Assembly (NCBI RefSeq): GCF_011047135.1
Contig: NZ_CP049255.1
Span: forward strand, 2,480,001-2,544,000
Length of the DNA: 64,000 nucleotides
Direction: 5' to 3'
Source: Microbacterium endophyticum
Lineage (GTDB): Bacteria; Actinomycetota; Actinomycetes; Actinomycetales; Microbacteriaceae
The notes beneath the pieces are model-generated. The model did no database searches and was not told where the DNA came from. It was given only the letters and a program-made list of their open reading frames with translations. Positions 8,953-16,399 of this stretch are shown one piece after another. How positions within the stretch are numbered: position 1 is the stretch's first letter; each line of letters starts with the position of its first letter. The position numbers and the translations under genes are program-made.

Positions 8953-9683
8953 TGCGGTGTCTTGATCATGTAGCCCACACCACGCACAGTGTGGATGAGG
9001 GGGTCATGGCCCTGGTCGATCTTTTTCCGTAGGTACGAGATATAGAGTTCGACGACGCTTGAGCGTCCACCGAAATCGTAGTTCCACACCCGATCGAGAA
9101 TCTGCGCCTTCGAGACGACTCGTCGCTGGTTGCGCATAAGGTAGCGCAGCAACTCGAACTCGGTAGCTGTCAGCTCGATTTCAGTTCCGGCTCGTTCCAC
9201 TTCGTGGCTGTCTTCATTGAGGCTGAGGTCTGCCACCCGAAGGATCGGCTCAGCATCACTCGCTTCTGCTGTGCCGGCGCGCCGCATGAGGCCGCGTAGG
9301 CGCGCTACGACCTCTTCAAGGCTGAAGGGCTTCGTCACGTAGTCGTCACCGCCGGCTGTCAGACCCGCAACACGATCACCGACAGCATCCTTAGCTGTCA
9401 GGAAAAGCACCGGGACGTCGTCGCCGGACTGACGCAGCCGCTGTAAGACGGCCATGCCGTCGAGGTCGGGCATCATAATGTCGAGCACCATCGCGTCGGG
9501 ATGGAATTCGCGAGCTGTCTGCAGAGCTTGAAAGCCTGAACCGGCTGTTCGCACATCCCACCCTTCCATGCGCAATGCCATGGAGAGGAGGTCGGTGAGC
9601 ATCTGCTCATCGTCGACGACAAGCACGCGGGGCGCGCTGCCGTCGGCCCGGCGGAGAGAGTGGGTGGGTGCGATCGTGGTCAT
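8949..9683 (-). CDS. OmpR-family response regulator
   Basis: 244 residues. The receiver domain (about 17-130) has the phospho-acceptor Asp in VLDIMMPDLDG and the conserved Lys in LFLTAKD; the C-terminal winged helix (about 150-240) includes LTATEFELLRYLMRNQRRVVSKAQILDRVW and ends VRGVGYMIK. It is the first gene of a regulator-kinase operon with a 4-bp overlap. OmpR proteins bind tandem direct repeats; the 180-bp divergent region towards the ABC permease contains TTAAG (9783) and TCAAG (9792), a weak repeat at about one helical turn that could be part of a binding site. Confidence 0.93.
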   Translation of the reverse strand: MTTIAPTHSLRRADGSAPRVLVVDDEQMLTDLLSMALRMEGWDVRTAGSGFQALQTAREFHPDAMVLDIMMPDLDGMAVLQRLRQSGDDVPVLFLTAKDAVGDRVAGLTAGGDDYVTKPFSLEEVVARLRGLMRRAGTAEASDAEPILRVADLSLNEDSHEVERAGTEIELTATEFELLRYLMRNQRRVVSKAQILDRVWNYDFGGRSSVVELYISYLRKKIDQGHDPLIHTVRGVGYMIKTPQ

Positions 9684-9863
9684 ACTCCGATTGTGTGCGG
9701 CGTTCTATGTGATTCCTATGGATGATGCTATGCGCAGCCTGTGAGTTTTTCTAGGGCATCACTGCGCGTACATAGCTTTCTCTTAAGTTCCTCAAGCACG
9801 GTCCATCAGCGCGACTCCTAGCTTCGGTTCAAATGGCCGGACCCTGCGGCCGAGAGGAGACGA

Positions 9864-11330
9864 ATGTACTGGACATATCTGCGGCGAGAATTAGCGGGTC
9901 GCAAGAAACAAACAGCCATCGTGGCGGCGGGACTCGCAATTGCGATCGCGCTCGTCATCATCGTGAATTCACTATCGACGGGAGTTAGCAACGCGCAGGC
10001 CACGGCGTTGCAATCTGTCTATGGTGTCGGCACCGACCTCACCGTGAGCGGCGCGCAGTCGGAACCGGGGGAGCCGGGAGACCGCGGGCAGTTCGAGTTC
10101 GGTGGGGATGACGGCGAAACATCAGACGGCACAACGACTCTCAGCCAGTCGCGTCTGTCGACCGACATGCAGCGTGGCACGCTGGACGCCACAACAGTAA
10201 ATACAGTGAGCGAGCTCGACGGTGTGTCGGCGGCCTCTGGAGCTCTCAGCCTCACGAACATCACCTTCGACGGTGAGATTCCCGATATGTCGCAGAACGG
10301 CGACACAGCGGGTGGGCCTCCCGGTGATGCTGCCGAAGGCGGAACGGGCGGACCCGGCGGCGACGGCGGGAGTGCCTTCAACGTCGACTCGTTCACGGTT
10401 CTCGGCATCGAATCTGCCGACACCGAAGTCGGGCCGCTCTCGGCGGTCGAAGTCTCGGACGGACGCCTGCTCAGTGAGTCGGATGCCGGCGAGAACGTCG
10501 CGCTTTTGGACTCGACGTATGCCACGACGAACGAACTCGCGGTCGGTGACACGATCGACGTCGGCGGTAGCGACATGGAGATCGTTGGGCTCGTGACATC
10601 GACTTCGGACGAGGCCGACACCGCGGCGAACGTCTACATTCCCATCGACGTCGCACAGAGCTTGGCAGGCGTGGAAGATGTCATCTCAACCATCTACGTG
10701 CAAGCGGATTCTTCTGACAGCATCGGCGCAGTCCAGAGCGAGATCGAGTCGGCGCTGCCCGATGCCACCGTCAGCTCGCAATCTGACTTGGCTTCGACGG
10801 TGTCAAGCTCGCTGTCGAGCGCTTCATCGCTCATCACCAACCTTGGAACGTGGCTCTCAGTGATCCTCCTGATCGTTGCGGTAGCCCTCGCGGTGCTCTT
10901 CACGATCTCAGGAGTCTCGCGACGTACGCGAGAGTTCGGAACGCTGAAGGCCATCGGTTGGTCGAATCGTCGGGTTGTCGGCCAGGTTGCCGGTGAATCG
11001 GTGGTGCAGGGCCTCATCGGTGGCGTTGTGGGTCTTGCCATTGGCCTCGCTGGCGTTGTTGCTATCAACATCATCGGGCCGACCATCTCGACGTCATCAA
11101 CCGCCGATACCGGTGGCATGGGCGGTATGGGTGCCCCGGGTGGCGGTGGAATGCCAGGAATGGATGCTGCAACAAGTTCAGCGGACATCGTCCTCAGCGC
11201 TCCCATCTCGATCACCATGATTCTCATCGCGATCGGACTCTCGATCGTTGGTGGGCTGGTCGCGGGAGCCTTCGGCGGCTGGCGCGCATCCCGCCTCAGC
11301 CCTGCTGAGGCACTTCGGTCAGTCGGCTAA
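9864..11330 (+). CDS. MacB-like ABC transporter permease
   Basis: 488 residues. An N-terminal helix (about 19-40) is followed by a large extracytoplasmic domain and three C-terminal helices, the FtsX/MacB layout. The FtsX-domain signature RTREFGTLKAIGWSNRRVVGQV is near residue 353, and the C-terminus GWRASRLSPAEALRSVG is classic. The extracytoplasmic part is rich in Gly, Asp and Ser, and a Met/Gly-rich stretch (about 415-436) lies between helices, both unusual. Start supported by GAGGAGA upstream. It probably exports a peptide or lipid-like compound with the ATPase downstream; substrate unknown. Confidence 0.9.
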   Translation: MYWTYLRRELAGRKKQTAIVAAGLAIAIALVIIVNSLSTGVSNAQATALQSVYGVGTDLTVSGAQSEPGEPGDRGQFEFGGDDGETSDGTTTLSQSRLSTDMQRGTLDATTVNTVSELDGVSAASGALSLTNITFDGEIPDMSQNGDTAGGPPGDAAEGGTGGPGGDGGSAFNVDSFTVLGIESADTEVGPLSAVEVSDGRLLSESDAGENVALLDSTYATTNELAVGDTIDVGGSDMEIVGLVTSTSDEADTAANVYIPIDVAQSLAGVEDVISTIYVQADSSDSIGAVQSEIESALPDATVSSQSDLASTVSSSLSSASSLITNLGTWLSVILLIVAVALAVLFTISGVSRRTREFGTLKAIGWSNRRVVGQVAGESVVQGLIGGVVGLAIGLAGVVAINIIGPTISTSSTADTGGMGGMGAPGGGGMPGMDAATSSADIVLSAPISITMILIAIGLSIVGGLVAGAFGGWRASRLSPAEALRSVG

Positions 11331-11361
11331 GCGCCGTGATAGTTCAGAACAGGAGACAGGC

Positions 11362-12057
11362 ATGAGCATCGTAGACACCGCAAGCGCCTACCGGATTAAA
11401 GGCGTCACGAAGACCTACCAGCAGAAGGGGCGTGTCGTAAACGCACTGACGGGCGTTGACATCGACATCGCTCAGGGCGATTTCGTGACCATTCAGGGTC
11501 CGACGGGCGGTGGAAAGTCAACATTCCTTCAGTTGCTCGGAGCGCTCGAGCGACCGACGAAAGGCGAGGTGCTGCTGGGCGATACGGATATCGCCAAAGC
11601 GTCGAACGCCGACCTCGGAAAAGTGCGCGCGCACGAGATTGGATTCGTCTTTCAGGGCTTCAACCTCATTCCCACGCTCACGGCTTCGGAAAACGTGGAT
11701 ATGGGCCTTGAGCCCCTGGGCCTGGATAAAGAAGAACGCGCGAAGCGGGTTGCGGAAGCGCTCTTGCGCGTCGGCCTCGAAGAGCGCGGCGATCATCGAC
11801 CGGGAGAGCTTTCAGGTGGCCAGCAGCAGCGTGTCGCCATCGCACGCGCTATTGCAAAGCGGCCGCGCGTTCTTCTTGCGGATGAACCAACGGGAAACCT
11901 CGATGAGAGCATGCGCGACGAGATTCTCGTGGTCCTCGAAGAGCTCAACGCTGAGGGGCTCACACTCATCATGGTGACGCATGACTCAGCCGTTGCACGG
12001 CGCGCGAAGCGCCGACTTCGTCTCGAGAAGGGGACTGTGCGCGACATCACAAAGTGA
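11362..12057 (+). CDS. ABC transporter ATP-binding protein (MacB/LolD type)
   Basis: 231 residues. Walker A is GPTGGGKST (Gly replaces the usual Ser before GKS), with Q-loop FVFQGFNLIPTLT, signature LSGGQQQR, Walker B VLLADEPTGNLDE and H-loop MVTHD. It is the partner of the permease 31 bp upstream; AGGAGACAGG precedes the ATG at 11362. Together they form a one-permease, one-ATPase exporter of the MacB class, probably as a homodimer of each. No outer-membrane or membrane-fusion partner is encoded nearby, as expected in a monoderm. Confidence 0.94.
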   Translation: MSIVDTASAYRIKGVTKTYQQKGRVVNALTGVDIDIAQGDFVTIQGPTGGGKSTFLQLLGALERPTKGEVLLGDTDIAKASNADLGKVRAHEIGFVFQGFNLIPTLTASENVDMGLEPLGLDKEERAKRVAEALLRVGLEERGDHRPGELSGGQQQRVAIARAIAKRPRVLLADEPTGNLDESMRDEILVVLEELNAEGLTLIMVTHDSAVARRAKRRLRLEKGTVRDITK

Positions 12058-12069
12058 ACGCTCAGCATT

Positions 12070-12098
12070 GGGTGCGGACGGCGGTGCTGTCCGCACCC
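12070..12098. terminator. Hairpin between ABC ATPase and corA
   Basis: GGGTGCGGAC (12070-12079) pairs perfectly with GTCCGCACCC (12089-12098) around a 9-nt loop. No T-run follows, so it may be a weak or factor-assisted terminator of the exporter operon. It sits 22 bp before the corA start. Confidence 0.5.
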
Positions 12099-12108
12099 AT
12101 TGCTGCAT

Positions 12109-12114
12109 TACGTT
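12109..12114 (+). promoter_or_regulatory. -10 box for a leaderless corA mRNA
   Basis: TACGTT lies 6 nt before the ATG at 12121, so transcription would begin at or next to the start codon. No Shine-Dalgarno is visible. This also fixes the start downstream of the in-frame ATG at 12100. Confidence 0.5.
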
Positions 12115-12120
12115 TGCGGA

Positions 12121-13134
12121 ATGAGTGTGCTGAGCGCCGAGGTTTATGCTGACGGCCGAAAGATCGCGGATGCGACGACCCTTTCTGACGCGATATCGGA
12201 GGCTCGAGCCTCGAACGGAATGGCGTGGGTGTCTCTACTCGATCCCGATCAGACAGAGCTCGACGAAGCGCTGTCGTTGCTCGATATGCACCCGCTTCTC
12301 ACCGAAGGGGTCTTGCGCCCTGGCCAGCGAACGAAGCTCGCCGCATCGGATGACAAGATCTTCGTTGCGCTGCAACCGGCACGATACGACGATGCCTCCG
12401 AGATGGTGTCGTGCGCCGAAGTCGACGTGTTCGCGGGCGTGCATGACATCGTCACGGTGCAGCACAGCAGCGCAGTCGACATCTCGGCTGCGCGTGAGCG
12501 GTTAGCCGGCCGTCCCGAATACCTGGAGCGGGGGCCGATAGCCGCCTTGACCGCGATAATCGATGAGGTCATCGGTCACTATCACCCCGTACTCGACGGC
12601 ATCGAGCACGACATCGACGAGATCGAAGAGCAGCTGTCGTCGACAGACCCGCATGTGTCAAAGCGGATATTCGCTCTCCAGCGAGAAGTGATCGATCTGC
12701 AGCACGCGACATCGGAACTGCCAGGAATTCTCGAAGACCTCGAGCGAATCGCGATGGAGCGAGCGCACATCACGCGCGCGCCGATTCTGGGCGATCTGGC
12801 CGATCGAGCACGCCACATGGTCGAACGTACTCAAGCTTTCCGCCATGCGCTCGAATCTGCGCTGCAGGTTAACGCGATCTTGGTTGAACAAGAAAACAGC
12901 GTGCAAATGCGGCGGATGACCGAGATTAGTCTCGAGCAAAACGACCAGGTGAAGAAGGTGTCGAGTTGGGCGGCGATCTTGTTCGCCCCAACCCTCGTCG
13001 GAACTGTTTATGGAATGAACTTCAACAACATGCCGGAGTTGCATTGGACCTACGGCTATCCGATGGCAATCGCCCTCATGCTCGGAACCAGCATCACGCT
13101 GTACACGATCTTCAAGCGCAAACAGTGGTTATGA
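12121..13134 (+). CDS. corA: CorA-family magnesium/cobalt transporter
   Basis: 337 residues. A long cytoplasmic alpha/beta and helical-funnel domain (about 1-275) precedes two C-terminal membrane helices; the pore motif GMNFNNMPE (YGMN, the GMN signature) closes the first helix. It works as a homopentameric Mg2+ channel. The last residues are basic (FKRKQWL), the usual cytosolic end. A single-gene unit bounded by hairpins on both sides, with its own leaderless-type promoter. Confidence 0.95.
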   Translation: MSVLSAEVYADGRKIADATTLSDAISEARASNGMAWVSLLDPDQTELDEALSLLDMHPLLTEGVLRPGQRTKLAASDDKIFVALQPARYDDASEMVSCAEVDVFAGVHDIVTVQHSSAVDISAARERLAGRPEYLERGPIAALTAIIDEVIGHYHPVLDGIEHDIDEIEEQLSSTDPHVSKRIFALQREVIDLQHATSELPGILEDLERIAMERAHITRAPILGDLADRARHMVERTQAFRHALESALQVNAILVEQENSVQMRRMTEISLEQNDQVKKVSSWAAILFAPTLVGTVYGMNFNNMPELHWTYGYPMAIALMLGTSITLYTIFKRKQWL

Positions 13135-13138
13135 AAAA

Positions 13139-13180
13139 CGAGGGTGGCCCGGCACATGTACCGGGCCACCCTCGTTTTTT
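13139..13180. terminator. Bidirectional terminator between corA and gnd
   Basis: A perfect 14-bp stem (13139-13152 with 13161-13174) around an 8-nt loop, followed by six T and preceded by five A. It can end transcription of corA on the plus strand and gnd on the minus strand. Confidence 0.93.
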
Positions 13181-13187
13181 CAGACCG

Positions 13188-14636
13188 TCAGTGCGTGTCT
13201 TCAGCTTCGATTTCGGTGCGATCTCCCGACCACAGCGTGTGGAAGGTGCCTTCCTTGTCGATTCGCTTGTACGTGTGCGCGCCAAAGAAATCGCGCTGGC
13301 CCTGAATCAGGGCAGCAGGCAGGCGCTCGGCGCGCAATCCGTCGTAGTACGCGAGTGACGATGAGAACGCGGGGGCGGGAAGCCCCGCGGCGGCGGAGAT
13401 CGAGACAATTCGACGCCAGGCATCCTGAGCGCGACCGAGCGCTTCTACAAAGTACGGCGCTGTCAGCAGGACGGGCAGCTCGGGCGCATCGCTGTACGCG
13501 TCAGCGATGCGATTGAGGAACTGAGCGCGGATGATGCAGCCACCACGCCAGATCTTCGATACCGCGCCGAGGTCGATGTTCCAGTTGTATGCACCCGCAC
13601 CGGCACGAATCTCATCGAAGCCCTGCGAGTACGCCACGATCTTGGAAGCGAACAGCGCAAGGCGCACATCTTCGATGAAGCTATCGGCGTCGTCTACCGT
13701 GAGCGTCTGAGCGGGCCCAGGGAGCTCACGAGATACTGCACGCTGTTCGGCGTGGCTCGAGAGCGAGCGGGCAAATGTTGCTTCGGCGATACCAGATACC
13801 GGAACGCCGAGATCGAGCGCGGTCTGCACTGTCCATGCGCCGGTTCCCTTGGCCCCAGCCTGGTCAACGATGATGTCGACGAGCGGCTTTTCGGTTTCAG
13901 CGTCTACCTGACGAAGTACCTCCGCGGTGATCTCGATGAGGTACGACTCGAGTTCGCCGCTGTTCCACTCCGCGAACACGTCAGCGATCTCTGCTGGTGA
14001 CTTGCCGGTTCCGCGACGGATCAGGTCATACGCTTCCGCGATGAGCTGCATGTCGGCGTATTCGATGCCATTGTGAACCATCTTGACGAAGTGGCCAGCG
14101 CCGTCGTGTCCGATGTGCGTGACGCATGGTTCGCCTTCGGCGACCGCCGCGATGGACTTCAGGATCGGTCCGAGGGTCACCCAGGACTCGTCGGAGCCTC
14201 CGGGCATGATCGACGGGCCGAGCAGCGCGCCTTCTTCGCCGCCGGAAACTCCCATACCGACGAAGTTGATGCCGGTGTCGCGTACTGCCTTCTCGCGGCG
14301 GATCGTGTCGGTGAAGAGCGCGTTGCCGCCGTCGACGATGATGTCGCCCGGCTCGAAAACCTGTACGAGCTCTTCAATGACGGCGTCTGTTCCGCGGCCG
14401 GCTTTCACCATGATGATGGCGGTGCGTGGCTGAGACAGGCTCGCAGCGAACTCTTCGTAAGAAGCCGTCGGGATGAAGCCCGCTTCGGGGTGCGCGGAGA
14501 CGAGGTGCTCGGTCTTGTCGTGGCTGCGGTTGTAGACCGCAACGGTGTTGCCTTCGCGGCTCGCGAGGTTGCGGGCGAGATTTGAGCCCATCACCGCCAG
14601 TCCGACAACACCGATGTTTGCTGTTTTATCGCTCAA
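13188..14636 (-). CDS. gnd: 6-phosphogluconate dehydrogenase, decarboxylating
   Basis: 482 residues, the long-chain form. The Rossmann motif GLAVMGSNLARNLA is at the N-terminus, the catalytic Lys/Asn region GHDGAGHFVKMVHNGIEYADMQ is near residue 185, and the helical dimerisation domain follows with a C-terminal tail. The oxidative pentose phosphate pathway enzyme yields ribulose 5-phosphate, CO2 and NADPH. The start codon is TTG (14636), preceded at good distance by AAGGAGA on the minus strand. Shares a bidirectional terminator with corA. Confidence 0.97.
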   Translation of the reverse strand: MSDKTANIGVVGLAVMGSNLARNLASREGNTVAVYNRSHDKTEHLVSAHPEAGFIPTASYEEFAASLSQPRTAIIMVKAGRGTDAVIEELVQVFEPGDIIVDGGNALFTDTIRREKAVRDTGINFVGMGVSGGEEGALLGPSIMPGGSDESWVTLGPILKSIAAVAEGEPCVTHIGHDGAGHFVKMVHNGIEYADMQLIAEAYDLIRRGTGKSPAEIADVFAEWNSGELESYLIEITAEVLRQVDAETEKPLVDIIVDQAGAKGTGAWTVQTALDLGVPVSGIAEATFARSLSSHAEQRAVSRELPGPAQTLTVDDADSFIEDVRLALFASKIVAYSQGFDEIRAGAGAYNWNIDLGAVSKIWRGGCIIRAQFLNRIADAYSDAPELPVLLTAPYFVEALGRAQDAWRRIVSISAAAGLPAPAFSSSLAYYDGLRAERLPAALIQGQRDFFGAHTYKRIDKEGTFHTLWSGDRTEIEAEDTH

Positions 14637-14728
14637 CTCGTTCTCCTTGGGGTTGAAATACGAAAAGTCTGTCCTGCAAGAAGTCGTGAGGAACAGAGGA
14701 GCAGGTCAGGCGCCCTGCGGCGACGACG

Positions 14729-14851
14729 TCAGTCTTTGCGATACGCCTGACGACCCATTGACCAGAAGGCCAGGACAGTTCCGACGAGCCCCAGGGCGGC
14801 GATTAAACCGACAACGCCGAGCATGATGTCAGAGGAAAGCTGGGCGTCCAT
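14729..14851 (-). CDS. 40-residue single-span membrane protein
   Basis: A short reading frame with a strong AGGAG 10 nt before its ATG (minus strand, 14851). The product has a short acidic N-terminus, one hydrophobic helix (about residues 9-30: IMLGVVGLIAALGLVGTVLA), and a basic tail (GRQAYRKD), so the C-terminus should be cytoplasmic. It lies upstream of gnd on the same strand, with 92 bp between them. Function unknown; the ribosome site and the clean membrane topology are the reasons for calling it. Confidence 0.65.
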   Translation of the reverse strand: MDAQLSSDIMLGVVGLIAALGLVGTVLAFWSMGRQAYRKD

Positions 14852-15070
14852 AATGAGGGCTCCTTCAAAGTCGTTGCGCTATTTATCGTAGCGGGCACGT
14901 ATCCCGGGCGGCACGCTGGTAGACTCACACACTGTACTTCGGCGAGGGATGCTCCATGCATCCGTTATCGACGCAGTGAAGCAGGCTCACGGCTTTCCTC
15001 ACGCACTCGCGTTCGAGTCGAATCCAGACCCCAGACGATACGGGCCCGTGTGCCCGCAAGGAGAATCATC

Positions 15071-15703
15071 ATGGCGACAAAGTCCGCCGATACCAAGATC
15101 ACCGCGGAACTCCGCGACAGCTTCGGCAAGGGCTTCGCCCGCCGCCTTCGTGCTGCAGGCAAGATCCCCGCCGTTATCTATGGACACGGCACCGACCCCG
15201 TGCACGTTGCCCTCCCGGGCCACGAGACTGCGCTGATCGTGCGTCGTGCGAACGTCGTTCTCGAGATCGAGGTTGACGGCTCGCAGGTTCTCGCGCTTGT
15301 CAAAGACATTCAGCGCGACCCGGTACGCCAGATCATCGAGCACATCGACCTGCTCGTCGTCATCAAGGGTGAAAAGGTCGAGGTTGACATTCCTGTCATC
15401 ATCACCGGTGAGCCTGCTGCTGGTATGAACGTGAACGTCGACGCCAACACCGTTCTGCTCGAGGTAGAAGCTACCCACATCCCGCAGTCGGTTGAGGTCA
15501 GTGTTGAGGGCCTCGAAGCCGGAGCGCACATCACCGCAGCAGACATCAAGCTTCCGTCCGGTGCAGTGCTCGTGGTCGACCCCGAGACTCTCATCGTCGC
15601 AATCTCGTCGCCCGCTGGCGACGGCGACATCGACGAGATCGCCGAAGCAGATGCCGCGATTGCCGCTGAGCAGGCCGCAGAGTCAGCTGAAGCTGCCGAA
15701 TAG
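15071..15703 (+). CDS. rplY: 50S ribosomal protein L25/general stress protein Ctc
   Basis: 210 residues: an L25 5S-rRNA-binding domain (about 1-95, including RDSFGKGFARRLRAAGKIPAVIYGHG) and the longer C-terminal TL5/Ctc domain (about 100-190), ending in an Ala/Glu-rich acidic tail (about 190-210). It binds the 5S rRNA in the central protuberance. AAGGAG is 9 nt from the ATG at 15071, which is preferred over the upstream in-frame ATG at 15050. A TAGACT at 14920-14925 is a plausible -10 box. Followed by a strong terminator and pth. Confidence 0.96.
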   Translation: MATKSADTKITAELRDSFGKGFARRLRAAGKIPAVIYGHGTDPVHVALPGHETALIVRRANVVLEIEVDGSQVLALVKDIQRDPVRQIIEHIDLLVVIKGEKVEVDIPVIITGEPAAGMNVNVDANTVLLEVEATHIPQSVEVSVEGLEAGAHITAADIKLPSGAVLVVDPETLIVAISSPAGDGDIDEIAEADAAIAAEQAAESAEAAE

Positions 15704-15719
15704 TCACGACATTGCGATT

Positions 15720-15754
15720 GTGAGGGGGTGCCGATGCGCGCCCCCTCACTTTTT
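15720..15754 (+). terminator. Rho-independent terminator after rplY
   Basis: GTGAGGGGG (15720-15728) pairs with CCCCCTCAC (15741-15749), followed by five T. It lies 18 bp before pth, so pth may depend on read-through or on a promoter inside this region. Confidence 0.88.
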
Positions 15755-15771
15755 GTCGGAGGAGATCTGTC

Positions 15772-16353
15772 ATGGCGACGACCTGGATTGTGCTCGGCCT
15801 CGGAAACCCTGGCGCGCAGTATGAAAAAACACGCCACAACATAGGTCAACTTGTGATCGACGAGCTGGTCACGCGTCGGAGCGAGAAGCTCCGCGCACAC
15901 AAGGCCAACGCGCGCGTCGCGGAGAGCTGGGTTCGTCCCGGCGGTGACCGCTTCGTGCTTGCGAAGCCGAATACGTTCATGAATGTCTCAGGCGGACCCG
16001 CTGCCGCACTCGCTGCGTTTTACGGGGTGACACCCGACCATGTCATCGTTGTGCACGACGAGCTCGACATTCCTTTCGACACGATCAAGCTGAAGGTCGG
16101 CGGTGGGCACGGTGGACACAACGGCGTTCGCGATGTCGCGAAAGCACTGGGAACGCCCGATTTTCCGCGCGTGCGAGTAGGCATCGGGCGCCCTCCGGGG
16201 CGGATGGATGCGGCCGATTGGGTTCTCGACCCCTTCGGAACGACGGAACGCAGCGCCCTCCCATCTCTGGTCGCAGACGCTGCGGATGCAGTGGAAGAGC
16301 TCATCGAAGATGGTCTCGTTTCCGCCCAGCAACGCCACCACGCGCCTCGGTGA
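15772..16353 (+). CDS. pth: Peptidyl-tRNA hydrolase
   Basis: 193 residues. Hallmarks are GLGNPGAQYEKTRHNIGQLV with the catalytic His (about residue 24), KPNTFMNVSGGPA, VHDELDIPF and GGGHGGHNGVRD. It releases peptides from prematurely dropped peptidyl-tRNA. GGAGGAGA precedes the ATG at 15772. The gene follows rplY, a common actinobacterial pairing. Confidence 0.97.
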   Translation: MATTWIVLGLGNPGAQYEKTRHNIGQLVIDELVTRRSEKLRAHKANARVAESWVRPGGDRFVLAKPNTFMNVSGGPAAALAAFYGVTPDHVIVVHDELDIPFDTIKLKVGGGHGGHNGVRDVAKALGTPDFPRVRVGIGRPPGRMDAADWVLDPFGTTERSALPSLVADAADAVEELIEDGLVSAQQRHHAPR

Positions 16354-16387
16354 CGGAACGCTGACCCCGAGTGTCGCGGGGGCGCTC

Positions 16388-16393
16388 TAGACT
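16388..16393 (+). promoter_or_regulatory. -10 box for a leaderless mfd mRNA
   Basis: TAGACT ends 6 nt before the GTG at 16400, and no Shine-Dalgarno is present, so the transcript probably starts at the initiation codon. Confidence 0.6.
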
Positions 16394-16399
16394 TATTCG

